Of a DNA stretch of 64,000 bases, positions 47,890-56,511 are shown in pieces. How positions within the stretch are numbered: position 1 is the stretch's first letter; each line of letters starts with the position of its first letter. Where the stretch lies: the NCBI RefSeq assembly GCF_035046485.1, contig NC_085138.1, positions 44,179,464-44,243,463 on the forward strand, written 5' to 3'. Position numbers and translations under genes: made by a program. Under the pieces are notes generated by a model that ran no database searches, had not been told where the DNA came from, and saw only the letters and a program-made list of their open reading frames with translations. The DNA is from Aedes albopictus. Taxonomy: Eukaryota > Arthropoda > Insecta > Diptera > Culicidae.

Positions 47890-48380
47890 TTCTGAAACCA
47901 CAGACCCCCTGTAACGCATCTGAATCCCTTCTTACCTTCTCGAAAACTCCCCATGAAGCCCCCTGTAATACGTCTGAAACCTCCTGAAATCAGCATAAAC
48001 GCATTGAAAGGTTTCTGAAGCTTATTTGAAACCCCCATGATTCTCACCTTGAGCCCTTAAAGCCCCCTTAACCCTTTGGAGCCGAAGGGGTCATATATGA
48101 CCCCGGCGATGAAACCGAGCATAACAAACGTGTTCGACACCAGCGAGGTTGCGTCGACAGCGGCGAAAAAAATCGGCTCCAAAAGGTTAAATGCCTTGAA
48201 TCGTCTCTGAACCAACCACAAACCCCACTTCCTAAACTCCCTTGAAAGCCTTCTGAAGCTCCGCATAACTTCCATTTAAATCTCCTAACCTCTCGTTCTT
48301 TAAAAAAATATTTGAAACCTTGAAATCATTTTAGGTCATAAACTGATTTCATTTAGTAATAAGTTCTATTTAGGCACTAG
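47890..48380. repeat. C-rich degenerate repeat, second block
   Basis: Same composition as 45080-45511 (aaccccctgtaacgcatctg and similar). It is interrupted by a TTAA-flanked MITE at 48072-48186 and ends near 48300 in AT-rich sequence. Confidence 0.6.
48072..48186. mobile_element. piggyBac-type MITE, TTAA duplication (115 bp)
   Basis: TTAA at 48068-48071 and 48187-48190. Ends ccctttggagccga and tcggctccaaaagg form a 14-bp inverted repeat with one mismatch. TTAA targets with CCC starts are the piggyBac signature. Inside lies a palindrome, ggggtcatatatgacccc (48088-48105). Confidence 0.75.
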
Positions 48381-48556
48381 GGGGCTGTCCATAAACCACG
48401 TGGTCATTTTTTGGGACTTTTCAACCCCCTCCCCCCCCCCCCCCCCCCCCCGGCTGGTCATTAGTTCATACATTTTTTTTTTATTTGTCCATACAAAATG
48501 GTCATTGGCCGAAACCACCCCCCCCCCTAATGACCACGTGGTTTATGGACAGCCCC
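48381..48556. mobile_element. MITE, GGGGCTGTCCATAAAC family, TAG duplication (176 bp)
   Basis: The left end ggggctgtccataaaccacg and its exact complement on the right (cgtggtttatggacagcccc) enclose long C-runs. TAG lies on both sides (48378-48380 and 48557-48559). It is the same family by its ends as the MITEs at 43199 and 56338, but with ggtcatt instead of gtagactt inside the end. Confidence 0.85.
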
Positions 48557-49855
48557 TAGCGACTCATAACCTAAATGAAGATTCCAGTTCACCAGCACGT
48601 CCACTTGTTTCGATACAAGAAGGGTCGAGCTTGACCGCAGGACACCAGTATGATCTGCATAGTCGATACCGAAACCTTCTTGCTTGAGCCTGAACTATAC
48701 AGCATTCCAGTCAAGATCGTCATTACACATCCTCTGTACAAGATTGGGCTGCAAAAGACGACAAGGAGCGTCCAACGTAGTTCTGGTTTTCACAACTTCC
48801 TACCTCTTGCTTACACGGGTCAAGCGACGACAAATACTACCAGCTAAGAGTTGTGTCAGGTAAGCAGGAAGTCAGGTAGTGCAGCCTGGGCACTGATGCC
48901 CATCTGACTTCTGCTAGATTCAGAAGGACGTCACTAGCGTCTATTGACCAAGAAGGTTCAGGAGGCGTCTGTTCTGGCATCCAGCAGTTGAGTATGAAAT
49001 GCTCCTCCACCGGAAGCTATACCTAAGGTGGCAGCCCTACAACGGAGGATAGGAGATCTTAGGCTAACAACCTACTGATCTCGGAGAATTTAGCGAGAAC
49101 GGAAAGCTGTTAGCAGAGTTTTGATGTAACAATGACGTGGTGATTGGTGATCACTCTTTCCGCATCGACCAGTGCACAAAGTGATATGGGTTTCCTGTGA
49201 TGACGTCACGGAAAATCAAATCGATCACATTTGCATCAGCCGCAAACGGAGACGGAGCCTTCTTGATGTGCGGAACAAACGTAGCGCTGATATTGCATCC
49301 GACCATCATCTCTTAATCTACGAGTTCCAGCAGCGCAAAGTGACAGCAGTTCAACGCACGCTTACTGGGAAACGCGGCGATGAAATGGTCCATCGTCGTG
49401 GATACGCGTGCTGCGGATATTCCCGAGGATGGAATCTTTGAAATTAATGGAGTGCCATCACGAACGCCTTCATCACCTCGCCGATAATTTGGATGAGCTA
49501 CACACTCACAGAATGTAATGGATTACATATTGGACGCCTCTAGGATGATAGATTAGTGAAGGAATATCAAATTCGCGATAGAGCGAGCGAAAACACGAGG
49601 AGCCAAAGTCATAATCCATCAGCGCTCTTCGGCTCTCGATAAGGAAGCGCTCATGCAGGCGGGACTCTAGGCGCACTCTCTAGCTCACGCAGGCAATAAA
49701 GCCGCAAATATCGGCGACATTCGTCTCCTTTATAGAGACGTTGCCTTAGTGAGAATAAAATAAATGCTATGATGCCCGTGAAGTACACGCCTGGACAGCT
49801 ATATACCGACCCGGATGGCCAGTTGAAACACTGGTTCGTACACGTTGGAAAACTT

Positions 49856-50131
49856 TTTTTTATCTGAATTAACCCTTATGCGGCCAACATTGTACCCGGG
49901 TACCCAGCGCCCATTTAAAAAACAGGGTGTAAAAAAAGCAAAAAGTTTGTCGGACACATAACGGTTAACGAGATTTTTAACCCTTGGCTAGTTCATCTCG
50001 GGACCCACGTTTTACTTCCCTTCCGAAGGAAGAATTCACACTTTGTGAGTTTGTCGAGAGGGGGATTCGATCCCAGGTCCTCGGTGTGAAAGGCTTGCGC
50101 TTTAATCATCACACCAGGTCCGCTTCCCACC
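49856..50131 (-). mobile_element. tRNA-derived SINE, interrupted by a MITE
   Basis: On the minus strand it begins at 50131 with a tRNA-like head. A pol III B box, gggatcgaatccc, lies at 50062-50074. The tail reads agccaagggttaaaaatctc and ends in an A-run at 49856-49862. An 11-bp target duplication, ttggaaaactt, lies at 49845-49855 and 50132-50142, and removing the SINE restores the LINE frame. The tail is itself split at a TTAA by the 49873-49964 MITE. This is a SINE, not a working tRNA gene: the anticodon arm is not tRNA-like. Confidence 0.75.
49873..49964. mobile_element. piggyBac-type MITE inside the SINE tail (92 bp)
   Basis: TTAA at 49869-49872 and 49965-49968. Ends cccttatgcggccaac and gtcggacacataacgg are imperfect inverted copies (12 of 16 positions pair). 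The SINE tail preserved at 1-66 contains the matching uninterrupted ccttaataaag, showing where the target TTAA came from. Confidence 0.65.
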
Positions 50132-50383
50132 TTGGAAAACTTGTTCAAGTGCTGGCCAAGTCACGGCACCTCAGCATGAACCGCCATAGGTTCGACGCAT
50201 TACCCGTGTCAACACCGAAGCTCCATCGTAACAGGAGATGGTCAAAGCCCCGTAGGCGTAGTATCAGCACAACTGCTACATCAATTATTCTGCAACATAG
50301 GAGAAACCGCAACATTTCCGGCCGACTGGATGCAAGGCGTCTCAGTTAAGATACCCTAAAAGGATGACCAAGACAACCAATTT

Positions 50384-50602
50384 AAAAAAAAAAGACACGG
50401 ACAACGTCTTCAGCTTTCGGCTGTACAGACTGTTTTAAACTTAACATTAGACAACGGACAACGGAGCATGCACCAGTGGAAACGGGGAAGAAACTATTCT
50501 CACGAAAAGTTTCAACCCCCGAAGCGGGAATCGAACCCTCACCCCATAGCATGGTGCGATTATAAGCTTGGTGACCCTAACCGCACGGCTACGAGGCTCC
50601 AC
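50384..50602 (-). mobile_element. tRNA-derived SINE, Feilai-like
   Basis: On the minus strand the 5' head reads gtggagcctcgtagccgtgc. It has an A box (tagccgtgcggttag) and a B box (ggttcgattcc, 50527-50537), as in tRNA-derived SINEs. The body runs to about 50384. The Feilai family of Aedes has this design; exact family membership is inferred. It is not a tRNA gene: the stems do not close a full cloverleaf. Confidence 0.65.
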
Positions 50603-51770
50603 ATTTTCACGTATAATGAAGTTTATGTTCAGGTATACGTACTTTTATGCGGTAAAGTTACATCGCATAAGATGCAATAAAATCTTACGCGATGCACGGT
50701 GTGCACTATTACGACGTTATATGGCATCTTATGCGATTTCATAATATTCAAAACAAAACAATTCTTGTCACTTTAGTATCGAACTAATAACCTTTGGATT
50801 ATCGAACCACACGTAACACCAAACACTACTTATGAAACACACTAGGGGTACTCATTTATCAGATTAAATTGCTGCGTAAGCCATGATTTTCTGCTTATTT
50901 GAAATGTTTCATGATTTTGCGAATGAAACAATCAAAGATTGCCTTGGTTATCGCGACGTTTCATCAGTTTATTCAGTTTACGCTGTTAAGTGAATCCCCC
51001 TACTGGCTAATTGACATGACATTCTAACTCACCTCAGTGTTTGATGGAATGTACTTGGTTTCCCTGCGTTGTACGTGTTCGGCAGGTTATCTGGAGCTCA
51101 AAATGACGAAGCGTGATTTCCCGCACAGTTATCACTATCCCTTTATTACTAGCACAACCCATTGTTAATAATCAGGTCAACAAATCAAAAATGATGACTT
51201 TGTAACTTATTCTGTCACCATAATGATGCCTGCTCAATTTCTTGCATTTCTTGTAGCTTTTTGCCACTCCAACAGCACCTCTTTCATTGTTATCACGAAT
51301 CACATCGCAATATGCCAACGGTTCTAGCTTATGCGAGTTTGTATACACATTTTAACAAGTTTATTTTTACTTTTATGCGATTCAGTTTATGCACCAATGC
51401 GAGATAAACTGACATAATAAGAAAAGTACCAAGCGAAGTCGTATAACCATCGTAGTACGCAATTATGCGAATTCAATTGACACTTTGCGAGTTTGCTCGA
51501 ACGCTTCTGCGAATGAGCAAAATTCGTCGCACTAAAACATCAGAATATCGTCTACTACGATGTAGTCATACATGATAAAAGTTAATTTGCACTCTTATAT
51601 GATTTTGTCAGATACATCGCAATAAGTTCAGAAAATAACGTCATATGTGATGAATACTGTCCCTCAGCCGTACATATATGCGACAGTGACTTAAAATAAT
51701 ACTTTTTACGATGTACAGCGTGTATCCTTATGCGATTTCGGGTTGTCTGGGGATCTGACTGTATGCGATG
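50603..51770. repeat. Region enriched in TTATGCGA / ATCGCATAA motifs
   Basis: The octamer ttatgcga or close forms (tatgcga, atcgcat, tgcgaat, atcgcaa) occur about 15 times in both orientations, including 50674, 50729, 51328, 51376, 51463, 51681 and 51730. No coding frame is present and no clean terminal repeats were found. Subterminal transposase-binding repeats of an unidentified DNA transposon would look like this, but that is inference. Confidence 0.5.
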
Positions 51771-52377
51771 ATTGGCGAGGTATTACGAGTTGACTAGGTA
51801 CCCATTGAGGAAGTAGGAGTAGAAGGAAGGAGCTGTGCAGTGTGCACGAAGCGACAGCGTCGCTAACACAATTTCCTTCCCAGGTAGTTTGCCGGGTATA
51901 GGTAGAGGGAGTAGACGGAGCGTGGTTGACGATGGCCATCAACAAGAATCGAAATGGGCTCTTACGGTTGAGGTAGCTGCGCAGCAGCCATCAGTGACTT
52001 TGCGTCCTAGAAGTCCAATACCGGCGAAGATAAATTTTTCGAAGTCCACCCAGATTTTGACTTCAGGAGTAGCCCAAAGAGTTTGGCGAATGCGACTGCT
52101 TTTGACATCGCGACATTGATATTCTGTGGCTAGTTTTTCTTTTACAAAGAGCTACTTGGCGTCGTCCACAAAGCTAGGTGGTTGCTTATCCCGAAAGCCG
52201 GCAGTAATGCTGGTAAGTTGAAGCTAGGCGTCCCGCAAGGGTGGGAAGGGTGAGCCTGTACAGGCCGTCCTGTCCAGGATTGAAGGGAACAGGGAGTTGT
52301 GACTATTGTTAGGCCCTCAGCAACCACAGGGGTGGGAACCCCCCTTGAACCATAGTTGAGGATGTGCAGAGTCCTCG

Positions 52378-53000
52378 AGCTCAACCGCGATGAAGAACGC
52401 AAGGGTACCGCCAACAAATATCTGGCGGAAGATGCCCTTGTTGAGAGCGCAAAGATAAAGGCTCTTAAAGCGGAAGCGACTCTGAAATTTTAAAACCTAG
52501 ACCAGATCATTGTGTGTTGCGTGCTTAGCTGATAATGCAGCCTGGGCACTGATGCCCTTCTGACTTCTGCCAGATTCAGAGGGACGTCCCGAGCGTCTGT
52601 TCATTAAGGATGTGCGGCTCAAACAGCGGCGGAAGCGACTCTGAAGTTTAAAAACCTAGACGAGATCACTAACGCGGGAAAGCTCGTCACGGCACTGCAG
52701 CAACAGTGCGAGGTGCAGGTGGCCACCGCAGTCGTTAGGCTACGGAAGGATCCGGCAGGGACACAGGAGGCCTTGGTACAGCTACCTATAGCGGGCGCTA
52801 ATAATTCCATTAGATTAGAGAAGCTCAAGGTGGGTGGATCAGTATGCCACCTGATCTTGCACGAGCCACCGGAGGTTTTCTTCTGGTGTTTGAAACCAGG
52901 ACACAAGTCATGGGACTGTGAAGGCCACGACTGGAGCAAGCTGTGAAGCCGATGTGGCGGGGAAGGTCATAAGGCACAAAGAAATCCGTGAACATCATGC
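52378..53000 (+). pseudogene. R1-like ORF1 (gag-like), broken
   Basis: The frame at 52378-52470 reads LELNRDEERKGTANKYLAED and the frame from 52613 reads EATLKFKNLDEITNAGKLV, VRLRKDPAGTQEALVQLP, then zinc knuckles WCLKPGHKSWDC and, after a stop at 52945, RCGGEGHKAQ. The first knuckle has F where its first Cys should be. A 40-bp piece (gcggaagcgactctgaa and on) occurs twice, at 52470 and 52628, around 117 bp of foreign sequence. In the family this protein binds RNA. Confidence 0.72.
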
Positions 53001-53079
53001 ACCCAAGAGGTGCCCGTCTTTCAGAAAAGCCGTAGTTGATAAATCACAGTGCAGGTTACGTAGCTGAACCTGAACCACT

Positions 53080-53536
53080 ATGACGCAGCTCCTCAACTGC
53101 TTTGTCAGGCAGTGGCTGATGGCAGGTGACTTCAATACCTGGGCTGCGGAATGGGGAAGCCGTTTTACAAACCAGCGGGGTCAGATCCTGCTAGAGACAC
53201 TGATCATACTAGATGTCGACTTGGCTAATGTCGGTACCAAGAGTACCTTGAGTCGGAATGGTGCGGAGTCGATTATTGACGTGACTTTTTGTAGTCCTGG
53301 TCTAACAAGTAGTTCAAACTGGAGAGTAGACGATAGCTACACTCATAGCGATCACCTGGCGGTTCGCTATAGTATCAACTACAACAACAGCAGGCAGCGG
53401 GTAGAGGAAGAGGCGGCTAGGCTAAGGCCAAGCCCTTTGCAGGGCTTCGTACTTCGACATCATACTTCGACGAATGGCGATTGGGTATTTGAGGAGGCGC
53501 GATTTACTTGGTCTTTAGATGGTGACGAGCTGGTAG
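53080..53536 (+). pseudogene. R1-like endonuclease, internally deleted
   Basis: The LNLNHYDAA start of ORF2 lies at about 53063-53090 (in another frame). It jumps straight to MAGDFNTWAAEWGSRFTNQR, so most of the N-terminal half, including the catalytic E, is deleted. The rest is good: LLETLIILDVDLANVGTKST, ESIIDVTFCSPGLTS, WRVDDSYTHSDHLAVRYSI with the SDH motif. The frame ends in the MITE at 53537. Confidence 0.8.
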
Positions 53537-53688
53537 GGGTTCATTCAAATATTACGTAACGCAAAATTTGACTCCCTCCCCCACGTAACAAGTTTTGTAT
53601 AGATAATTTTGAAATTTTGTATGAAGCGTAACACAAAGCTAGACCCCCTCCCTCCCCCCTTAGCGTTACGTAATATTTGAACGAACCC
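53537..53688. mobile_element. MITE with TAG duplication, ACGTAACGC ends (152 bp)
   Basis: The left end gggttcattcaaatattacg and right end cgtaatatttgaacgaaccc are inverted copies with one mismatch. TAG lies outside each (53534-53536 and 53689-53691). C-rich tracts and tttgtat / ttgtatgaagcgtaac resemble the interior of the GGGGCTGTCC family, so it may be a sister family. Confidence 0.82.
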
Positions 53689-53937
53689 TAGCGGTAGCGC
53701 GTGCGTGCGATGCGACCATGTCTAGGCGAGTCCACCCTAGAAATGGGAGACGCGATTGCGCCACGCCTGCCTACGGGCTAGGCGGCGGATGCAGCGATCA
53801 GAGTGCCAATACGAACCCGAATGGTGACGCCTACAGGATCGTTATGGCCAAGACCAGAGCTGTGATGGCTCCTACAGAGCAATCTCCAGAGATGTTGGAG
53901 GGGATCATTGGAGGACTTTTTCCGCGTCATGATCCTA

Positions 53938-54208
53938 CACACTAAGATCAGCTCGGTATTTTTCCCATCTTTTTACTGAGTTCTCAACAGCAGATTTAAC
54001 TCGGTACGCTCGGTTATTTATTTTGCGGATATTCTGTAAATGAGTTACCGAGCTCAGCTCACAAACTGTCAAAAGTTACTGAAGTACGGTAAATACGATT
54101 ACCGAGTGTACCGAAATAAATCTGCTGTTGAAAACTCAGTAAAAAGATGGAAAAAATACTGAACTCAGTGAAAAAATTACTGAGCTGGAACATCTGAATC
54201 TTAGTGTG
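53938..54208. mobile_element. TA-flanked MITE, CACACTAAG ends (271 bp)
   Basis: Ends cacactaagat and atcttagtgtg, with TA outside (53936-53937 and 54209-54210). Longer inner inverted similarity: tttactgagttctcaacagc on the left and its near-complement on the right. TA duplication suggests Tc1/mariner. It splits the R1-like ORF2 between its endonuclease and RT regions. Confidence 0.78.
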
Positions 54209-54354
54209 TAGTCCTTGGCCTCCTTTCGTCGAACAGCCGGGGATTGGGGCTGGCGATGAGAAGAGGGTCATCGATGTGGAACTTGCGGGGATAGCAAAGT
54301 CCCTTAGCGTAGGTAAGGCCGCAGGTCCGGACGGAATTCCAAACTTGGAATTAA

Positions 54355-54970
54355 CCCTCTAATACCCAAATTTTTGATTTTGATCTAAATATCATTTTTC
54401 GTCATCTAAAATCGATTTAAACATGTTTTGGAAGATGATACTTTTTAATTCTCGATTTCGTGAATTTCAGTTTTTGATTTTTCTAATTTTTATTTTTGAA
54501 CATTCCCACACTTTTATATTTTTCCTGGAAGCCTATTTGGGGTACGGATTTTTTGAGATGAAAACATTTTGAGATTTTATGATTATTGTTGAAATATTTT
54601 TATTTCAATTTTTTTTCATATAAAATTTTATTTTCCGTGTAATTTTAAGGAAAATAATTTTAGAGTGTATTCGATTTCCTTAAACTATTAAACAAGGATA
54701 GAATGATTTGGGAAAATTTTAAAATATGTTAATTGTAGCGAATCAAAGCAAAATAAACAATGACTTCTGAAAGGTGACTAAAACATCAATTTTTCAACGA
54801 TTTTTAAAAAATGTAAGTACGCTTCAAAATACACCAAAAATTATTTTGAGATATACAAAACAGTCCTAAAAATCAGCCAAAAATATAAAAAATTTGATTT
54901 TCCACGAAACAATAATTACAAAAATGCTCAAACTATACCCCGTCTAAAGGCGGGATTGGGTATTAGAGGG
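54355..54970. mobile_element. piggyBac-type MITE, TTAA duplication (616 bp)
   Basis: TTAA at 54351-54354 and 54971-54974. Ends ccctctaatacccaa and ttgggtattagaggg are exact 15-bp inverted repeats. The host frame reads GIPNLEL then KVAIA when it is removed. The interior is very AT-rich, without an open frame. Confidence 0.88.
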
Positions 54971-55136
54971 TTAAAAGTAGCTATTGCAGAGGCTCCCGAG
55001 ATGTTCAGGTCTGCTATGCAGAAATGCATGGATGAGGGAGTTTTCCCAGAAGTATGGAAAAGGCAGAGCCCGGTTCTATTGCCAAAGGCGGGGAAACCAT
55101 CCGGAGACCCGTCGCGTCGGCATATAGACCAATATG

Positions 55137-55330
55137 CATAGGCGCCAACTTGTGACGTAGTTGGGGGGGCGAAGCTCTCCAAAATTGAACAATATTCAAC
55201 TTTTTTTAGCTCAATGCACTCGTTTTCACGTGGATATGCCTATACAAGATGAATTGGGTCGATATTTTTTGAATTTCATTGATTTTGAGAGGCTTCGCCC
55301 CCCCAACTACGTCACAAGTTGGCGCGTATG
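55137..55330. mobile_element. hAT-type MITE, 8-bp duplication (194 bp)
   Basis: 8-bp duplication ccaatatg at 55129-55136 and 55331-55338. Ends cataggcgccaacttgtgac and its near-complement (one mismatch) extend inward to about 38 bp through ttgggggggcgaagc. It splits the RT phrase YRPICMIDTV. The CATAG start and 8-bp duplication fit hAT. Confidence 0.86.
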
Positions 55331-56337
55331 CCAATATGCATGATCGACACGGTGGTGGGGAAGGTGCTCGAAAAGATCATGCTCAATAGAATGATGAAGT
55401 TCACCGAGGGCGAAAATGGTCTTTCGAGTAACCAGTACGGCTTCCGGAAGGGGAGGTCCACCGTAGACGCTATCTCGTCGGTTACAAAAACCGCCGAGAA
55501 TGCACTCGAGCTTAAGAGAAGGGGAATTCGTTTTTGTGCGGTAGTGACTCTGGATGTAAGGAATGCGTTTAATAGCGCCAGCTGGTCTGCTATTGCCGAT
55601 GCGCTCTTGCGTCTGGGGATACCGGAGTACCTGTACAAGATTCTCGAGAGTTACTTTCAGAATCGTGTACTAGTCTACGATACGGAGGTGTGTCGGAAGT
55701 GCTTTCACAATGAGTCCCGCAAGTTTCCATCCTAAGTTCGGTGTTATGGAATGTCATGTACGATGAATGTTGAGGTAAGAGTTCCCGGTGGGGGTGGAGT
55801 TTGACGGCTTTGCTGTTGACATTACGCTCGAAGTCAACGGAGACATGATCGAGGAGGTGAAGTTGACTACCGACCACTCGATCAAGGTTGTGGAGGCATG
55901 GATGCGGTCCAGGAAACTGGAGCTGGCTCACCACAAGACAGAGGTGACGGTTGTTAACAACCTGAAGTCGGAGCAGCAGACGGAGATCAGTGTAGGAGAG
56001 TGCACTATCCTGTCGAAGCGCTCCGTCAAACACTTGGACGTGATGATCAACGATAAGCTCACCTTCGGTAGCCACGTTGATTATGCCTGTAAAAGAGCCT
56101 CTACAGCTATTGCGGCACTGTCCCGGATGATGCCCAATAGCTCTGCGGTGTACTCCAGTAAGCGCAAGCTTCTTGTTAGTGTCGCTACGTCCATACTAAG
56201 GTATGGCGGCACGGCGTGGGGCACTGCGCTAATTACTAAATGCTACCGACGGAAGCTGGAAAGTACTTACAGGCTTATGTGCCTGAGGGTTGCGAGCGCG
56301 TACCGTACCGTGTCACACGACGCTCTCTGTGTCATTA

Positions 56338-56508
56338 GGGGCTGTTCATAAACCACGTAGACCAAAATGTGGTCATCTCAGACCCCCCCCCCTCCCCCCT
56401 CGTAGACTTTTGTCCATACAAAAATTTTGAAATTTGTATAGAGCGTAGACTTTGGCCAGACCCCCCCCCCCTCCCCCCATAAAGTCTACGTGGTTTATAA
56501 ACGGCCCC
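56338..56508. mobile_element. MITE, GGGGCTGTCCATAAAC family, TTA duplication (171 bp)
   Basis: TTA at 56335-56337 and 56509-56511. Ends ggggctgttcataaaccacg and cgtggtttataaacggcccc. The interior is close to the 43199 copy: ccctcgtagacttttgtcca, aatttgtat, gcgtagactttggccagacc. It sits in the C-terminal part of the R1-like ORF2. Confidence 0.85.
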
Positions 56509-56511
56509 TTA

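Larger units (their letters stand above)
48560..50345 (+). pseudogene. Fragment of another APE-type LINE, endonuclease C-terminus
   Basis: Around 49172-49420 the frame reads VIWVSCDDVTENQIDHICIS, LLDVRNKRSADIASDHHLLI: the end of an AP-like endonuclease with the SDHH motif. Downstream, at 49786-49844 and again from 50143, the same protein continues (YTDPDGQLKHWFVHVGK, then FQVLAKSRHLSMNRHRFDAL), split by a SINE at 49856-50131. The clade is not determined. A 65-bp piece near 48878 (cagcctgggcactgatgccc) recurs at 52535 inside the R1-like element. Confidence 0.6.
54240..56337 (+). pseudogene. R1-like reverse transcriptase, catalytic motif lost
   Basis: Order: IDVELAGIAKSLSVGKAAGP, DGIPNLEL / (piggyBac MITE) / KVAIAEAPEMFRSAMQKCMD, EGVFPEVWKRQ, then a frameshift, / (hAT MITE) / MIDTVVGKVLEKIMLNR, NQYGFRKGRSTVDAISSV, LDVRNAFNSASW (motif A), VPQVSILSSVLWNVMYD (motif B, shifted frame), GFAVDITLEVNG (motif C). 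Motif C should read FADD; here the first Asp is V, which would abolish activity. It continues as VKHLDVMINDKLTFGSHVDY to the MITE at 56338. Confidence 0.82.

Noticed and set aside
50062..50602. tRNA genes on the minus strand
   Set aside because: A and B boxes are present, but the cloverleaf does not close and each is joined to a SINE body. At 50131 there is an 11-bp target duplication.
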